This document shows positions 59,269 to 64,000 of a stretch of DNA of 64,000 nucleotides, piece after piece. The stretch is from NCBI GenBank assembly GCA_002633005.1, contig NMRA01000249.1, positions 437,680 to 501,679 of the forward strand. The letters run 5' to 3'. This stretch comes from Phoronis australis (lineage: Eukaryota > Phoronida > Phoronidae). The number at the start of each line of letters is the position of its first letter. Position 1 is the stretch's first letter. A model generated the notes under the pieces. It was not told where the DNA came from. It made no database searches and worked only from the letters and a program-made list of their open reading frames with translations. Position numbers and translations under genes: made by a program.

Positions 59269-59418
59269 GTATTGGTATCGGAATGGTCCTCGCAGGAGCC
59301 CTCATCTCAATGTACTATAACGTCATCATCAGCTGGGCTGTATATTACCTTATTCGATCGTTCACGGATATACCATCCTTGCCCTGGGCGAACTGCAACC
59401 ACGATTGGGCAACATGGC
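59269..59418 (+). CDS. SLC6 transporter exon (TM3 and start of extracellular loop 2)
   Basis: A 150-bp phase 1-1 exon after TGTTGCAG, donor GTAAGG. It encodes GIGIGMVLAGALISMYYNVI, then ISWAVYYLIRSF and LPWANCNHDWATW. TM3 contains the YYN motif, in which the first-Tyr position lines the central substrate site of SLC6 proteins. The Cys after PWAN is the first of the disulfide-forming pair in extracellular loop 2. The exon boundary is in the usual place for the family. Confidence 0.92.
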
Positions 59419-59616
59419 GTAAGGAAGTTAAATATCCTGAAATTATCGAAAAAATGCAGAGGGGTCTTGTATAAAATACATAAAAGTAACCGAAACCATT
59501 CAGTTTCGATTGTGATAAAAAGAACATATTTTCCATGCGTGACTTTACATTTGTTAGACATTCGGAACTTGGGGGATGCTCTTGGGTTTAGCGGTCTTTA
59601 TCCTCTCGTTAACTAG

Positions 59617-59652
59617 TCCAGGTCTGTTGTGACGACACATTTGATGACGCCG
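59617..59652 (+). CDS. Possible SLC6 micro-exon in extracellular loop 2
   Basis: A 36-bp phase 1-1 segment after CTCGTTAACTAG with donor GTGTCT. It would add LQVCCDDTFDDA directly after the ATW of the previous exon. Extracellular loop 2 normally has a second cysteine a few residues after the first, so the position is attractive. Both splice sites are weak, and the open frame ends soon after. Confidence 0.3.
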
Positions 59653-62600
59653 GTGTCTATGATGGAGATTTCAAATGCTCATTATAGAAGTGATAAATTT
59701 AAATAATTTGAAGCAGATTGAAACCGATGTTTTTCCAAAAAGATTTGAATTAGTTCATTAACTTCATAAAATTGGTCCTGTCTTATTCCTTACTCGCTTT
59801 TAAAGAGACCTTTGTGCTCGGGAAGAACTGACAGTTCGTTGTTTCTTAAACCAAAGTCATAGAATTTCAGGTCACGCCGAGACCTGAAATTGTGACAACG
59901 TGGTAATGGTGCGTATGCTTACATGCATTTCTTCTCAGCGTGACCACTGGTATGGCACATATTTGAACAGTATTTGGGCATGAATATTTACGTGTATAGA
60001 TACTCATTATCAAATCCTATCAAACTTTTGAAAAGGTCTACTTCTTCCACTAAATTGACGGCATACCCGTGTTCTCTGGACATTACTTAAAAATCTTCAC
60101 GGAGTTAATTTATGACCATAACTGTATTCAGATTTTAAATTGCCTTAATTGCTGTCGTTTTAATATCAAACTATTATTGTCACCTATATCATCTCGCCGG
60201 CATTGGCTAACTTACGAAGTGCAGACTTACGCTTGGTTGAATGCAGCAGTTCCAAATAGGGACTCACCGCCGACACTACCCTTAATTTTTCATGGCACAG
60301 TTTTAGACTTGCGAAAACACCGTTTGTTTTCTTATGCTTTAAAGTGAGTAAACTTATTTTAGTGTCTTTTTTACTAATCAACCCTAACTTAAGGACTTTT
60401 CATGTTCATTGCAATAAGGACTCGGTTGTTATGTATTTTATGAGAAATTCCATGAGATAAAGAGACTCGTTTAATGGTTTAAGTGCAAAAATAGCACACT
60501 AGTATCCTATGAGATGTTTAGTGCCAAGTTCATAAACACGCACGAAGATAACATAATAATAAAAAGAGTAGAATCATCATGGTTGTGCAGACATGTACTG
60601 TATCATTATTCAACATGTATTTCCATTGCACATGTTACTAATCACAAAAATAACAGTACGGCTTGCATCAACCCACCACTGATAGTATATCTAATATACA
60701 CACAGTCATAACTGATTTGAAAGCATAACGGATGTAAATCTGTTTCTCTTCATGTGACTTGATCTCGAAATCTAATGTTGATACTTGAAATAGGATTTGA
60801 AATCAGTTTTTGCAATTCCCTTTCTACTTTTGCTGGAGTGCGTAATGGTTCAGGCTGATAAGGCTCTAGTCCAACTTCGGCGACACTCCAATACTAAGGT
60901 TATCTCAAACCTGATTTTGTGGTCTCCATTCCAACTGGTATATCAAAAACTAGACTTTGTCAATTAGTAAATGTATTCATTTTCTGAAAGAAAAAATATC
61001 AGGGTCCAAAGATATGTTTCATAATTATGTGTCATTATTATTATTACATTTAAGAAAGGTACATTTATAACAATATAACCCCTCCGTTGATTTTAATGAG
61101 CCTTCCTAAGTTCAAATTATGTCGATTTGCAAGCCCATTATTTGTCGGGAAGTGAAAATCTCAAATCCGAGTCAAGGATTTCGGTTAATATTCGATGAAA
61201 GACTTGTTTTTTGTCAATATAACCTATAAACCACTTAGCCACGTTCAATATTTCATCATTTACGCGCAATGTCTTCTGAATTTGCAGTGGGTAATTAACT
61301 TTCCTATTAAACCAAGTCGACATTGTCACGGGGGCAGCCAGCATACGAATTGGGTCAAGCTGGTGCATTGTGGTCCACTTAAAGTAAGCCAACAGTTCAT
61401 TGTTACACGCACGAGGCGCTAAGAGACTAATATGAAAATCAAGTTCGAAATGGTTACAGAAATCGGGTCGGTTGTTAAAGCACGTCGTGAGCATGATATC
61501 AAAACAGCTAAATGTCAAATTACCCGAATTATGGTGAGGATTTATCTTTTTTTCACAGTGTTCGTGAACATTAAGTTACAGAGGCGTGAGGCAACTCGTA
61601 ACATCAAAGTTCATTCTCAACTGTCGTATGCGTGCAGACACACAACTCTATCAGGATCAAAGCTACGTTTTGTTTCCGTTTTTCCCGTCATGTTTCTATC
61701 GTATGAGCACGTCGTTGACGCAATATTATGTCGACTCGGTGAATGAAAGGATTGAGGGTACATACGGAGCTGCTCTGTGCCTAGTAAACAAATATCTACG
61801 CGGTTGTGCAGTTCCAAGGTGGTTCTACGAGCATGATGATAAGATTTTTCTAGACATAAACGTGTGTGAAATACTGTAAAAATTGTCATTTTTTGTGAAT
61901 AAGGTTTAACATATCCTTAAATCCATTAGTTCAAGTGGGAACTAGGAAGAGATATTCTCCAGCGAAGACCATAATGTACTCGAGCACAGAATAACAGACA
62001 CGTATCTTAAGTTCACAAAAAAGTAGAATGCAAAATGTTAAAAATCATTCCGAGTCTTATTTCGAGTATGAAGATTAGATTCCGGGCATTAGTAGTGGGT
62101 TCCTCAGCACGGCGCCAAAATTCTCGGAACTGGTCGGGATGGTGTGTCAGAGAGAAAAAAAAATTATCGGTTAAGTATCTCCAAGCGACGCCGTGGGGCC
62201 ACTTAAATGTGTGAACCAATTTAAAATCAAAAATCCGTCGGAGCATGGAAGCCATCCAAATAATCCCAATAAAAACGTGATTTCATCTTCTATAAGTTAA
62301 AAAGCACTACGTCATACATGCATATTAGGTCAAGATCCTGCATAATATTGCACCGTAACCTAAGTATGGAGAATGAGTGAATTAATAAGAATGAAGACAT
62401 GAGAATTGGATACTACTTCCTTAAAGTGGAACCTGCACGCTAATTCGGTATCGATCTTTGTACAGTAATTGCTTGGTCAAATTAGCTAGAAACAAAACAT
62501 ATGGGGACAATGTGAATATGAAGTACGTTGAAAATTTCCAAATGTTTTTAAGAACAAGTTTTGTGTCAAAAATGATTCGCCGTAAATCGCTTAACTGTAT

Positions 62601-62889
62601 CCAGTAAGTGGTGACGTGGTGTTGGGGAGTAACACTGCATGATTCGGTCTATGTGACCCCTCCCCAAAATACGTTATTAGGGCGAAGGTCACCTATTTGC
62701 AGATTTTTTGTTATCACATTTACAAGTAGTTAATGAATACAACTGCACTCTTTAGCGTAGAAAATGAAAGTTTCAAATACATCTGGCATTGTCGTTTAGT
62801 TCCTGCTATACATCAGCATACTTAGAAGCATACAATTACATCTTTAGGTTCGTCCAGTATTCTAATTCGTTGTTTCAAGTAGGCTCAAA
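59653..62889. other. No further SLC6 exon found
   Basis: I searched for TM4-TM12 motifs on the plus strand and found none. Open frames of 126 residues (minus, 61138-61518) and 97 residues (plus, 61586-61879) lie next to each other on opposite strands and match nothing I recognise. They could be transposon debris. Confidence 0.4.
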
Positions 62890-63075
62890 GTGTCGCAATG
62901 TGGGATACCAGTGAAGTGTTCTGTCAATATTTACACCAAGTATTTTAACTTAACCTACCTAACTTATTCCAGTACCTTATCATCTAGGTGTACCCTTATA
63001 TCATCGTTAATTACGTGATAACCTAGACTTTGGTCTTATCTGATTTGGCTACAAGTCTATTGGGTCAGTCACTGA
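62890..63075 (-). mobile_element. LINE reverse-transcriptase C-terminal fragment, minus strand
   Basis: On the minus strand the frames read NRLVAKSDKTKV, then DDIRVHLDDKVLE and VKILGVNIDRTLHWY. These are the N-x-L-x-x-N-x-x-KTK and (F/L)KxLGVxIDxxLxW motifs at the end of non-LTR retrotransposon reverse transcriptases. Frames are broken. More of the element may extend towards 63560, where MLKHPSLTESFSK occurs in a minus-strand frame. Confidence 0.55.
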
Positions 63076-63746
63076 TGTACGTCGAAATTCACATGTCTCT
63101 GGCATGTAAATATTGATGTGATCACCAAAGAGATTAACATCAGAATGTGTCACTGCCTGTGATTTGTACATGTAGTCATTAAACATAAAAATTGACCTGA
63201 CTGATTGCGTCAAAGACATGTTCATACGCCATGTTATAATAGGACTTTTGGCATCAGACAGTTTCAACATTTTGAAAATGACTCTGTTAAGCTCGGGTGC
63301 TTGAGCATTTTGTTGATTTCTTTCCTCACAATCTCATTTCTGCTGGGCTGTGTTACGATATGGTTGCTGGGAACGGAAATCTGTGGTTCAGCGTAACTAC
63401 ATGTATACTGTCGTGCTGGCTTGCAAATTGGGGAGAATGTTTTTCGGTAATATTCTCTGAGGTACCGTAAACGAACAAATTGTTGAGAAATCTGCATTTT
63501 ATTGTCTGACCCCACGCACAAAAGTAAAAATGAGTCTATTTGAAACATCGGTGTCATTTTTTCTTGTAGTCATAATTTTTACCCGACGTACATGTATCTA
63601 ATGGGGCTATTCGTAGAATTCTCCTCGCGGTGTCGCTGCTGTACTAGTGGTGATTGAATTGCGCATGCGTGGCTGTCTGCATGTAAACAACTGGTAAAAG
63701 ATGGAATTTTTATCAAAATACGTCGTCGCGCTAAGCCTTATTACAG
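63076..63746. other. Sequence before the last exon
   Basis: No gene supported. A hydrophobic plus-strand frame near 63280-63396 (LISFLTISFLLGCVTIWLL) lies opposite possible LINE sequence and has no splice support. An ATG at 63702 opens MEFLSKYVVALSLI, signal-peptide-like, but that frame closes within the next exon. Confidence 0.3.
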
Positions 63747-63936
63747 CAAACTTCCCTGGTGCAAGTCTTCGACAGGTGGCCACAAATTCCCAAAAGACCT
63801 AAGGTTACTATATTCGTGGACAACTGCGGTCACCAGGGTCAACTAACTGGCAAAAAGTGTGTGGATGCTGAAGCCCCGTGCGTGCTCTATGTCTATGACT
63901 ATGCAGTTCCATTCGGAGACTACACAACATTACTTG
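63747..63936 (+). CDS. Exon of an unidentified, probably extracellular protein
   Basis: A 190-bp exon after GCCTTATTACAG, phase 0 in and phase 1 out, donor GTAAGT. It reads QTSLVQVFDRWPQIPKRPKV, then TIFVDNCGHQGQLTG, KKCVDAEAPCVLYVYDY and AVPFGDYTTLL. Open frame, strong splice sites, non-repetitive amino-acid composition and three cysteines make it a believable exon. I do not recognise the family, and it does not fit any part of an SLC6 protein. It therefore probably begins or continues another gene beyond the window edge. Confidence 0.5.
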
Positions 63937-64000
63937 GTAAGTTTTTAGCAATCAGTTTCTATCAACATCGTTCGGTGATGTTATCCCCACCAGTTACCCC

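Noticed and set aside
61138-61879. Adjacent 126- and 97-residue frames on opposite strands
   Set aside because: Neither matches SLC6 loops or any family I know; opposite orientation makes one gene impossible. Possibly transposon debris.
63205-63396. Hydrophobic plus-strand frame suggesting a membrane segment
   Set aside because: No splice support. It lies next to LINE coding sequence on the opposite strand, so it may be its complement.
63702-63805. Signal-peptide-like start MEFLSKYVVALSLI
   Set aside because: The frame ends at a stop 33 codons on, in the exon that is open in another frame, and a good splice acceptor (TTATTACAG) lies within it. Could be a chance hydrophobic stretch.
1-64000. 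CRISPR array, operons, bacterial promoters
   Set aside because: The window is eukaryotic (spliced exons, metazoan transposons). Repeats seen are tandem or inverted without unique equal spacers.

Overview
This is a eukaryotic nuclear window, about 38-40% GC by eye, with short exons, GT-AG introns of 0.1-16 kb, a neurotransmitter-type SLC6 transporter gene, a sushi domain and a large, varied load of decayed transposons. The frequent palindrome ACATGT/TACATGTA, the CR1-like LINE, Ty3/gypsy, BEL/Pao and Kolobok remnants and the long-TIR elements suggest a marine invertebrate such as a hemichordate, amphioxus, echinoderm or lophotrochozoan. I cannot assign a species. Almost every long open frame is transposon debris or chance; the real genes are visible only as short exons with matching splice phases.

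Layout. (1) 599-19668, + strand: 'gene A', a secreted, probably GPI-anchored protein built from an unrecognised module with 8 cysteines (exons 599-655, 1814-2001, 9396-9570), Ser/Thr/Pro-rich linker exons (10423-10524, 15175-15258, 16681-16764) and a C-terminal hydrophobic exon with the stop (19574-19668). All linker exons are phase 1-1. Two linker exons arose by a 1.5-kb tandem duplication. Its largest intron holds a minus-strand LINE and a gypsy integrase remnant. (2) 21061-26136: a 5.1-kb element with very long inverted repeats, the arms built from ~140-bp tandem units, flanked by TA. (3) 27998-31000: gypsy and BEL/Pao fragments. (4) 32470-39407, + strand: 'gene B', a diverged paralogue with the same three-exon module, then a sushi/CCP exon and a Ser/Thr linker; no last exon was found. 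A 3.4-kb long-TIR element (34962-38362) sits 27 bp after the sushi exon's splice donor. (5) 39.4-55.5 kb: mostly non-coding, with MITE-like elements, microsatellites and a Kolobok-type element with TTAA flanks and a broken THAP zinc finger (53173-54851). (6) 55504-59418 (possibly 59652), + strand: the first exons of an SLC6 sodium/chloride-dependent transporter, TM1 to TM3, glycine-transporter-like. The rest of the gene was not found. (7) 62890-63075: a LINE remnant on the minus strand. (8) 63747-63936: one exon of an unidentified protein.

Genes A and B appear to be tandem duplicates of a cell-surface family that has gained and lost modules by phase-1 exon shuffling. Fragments of one repetitive protein family, apparently the cargo of long-TIR elements, occur in three places (16120-18440, 24529-24918, 35520-37500).
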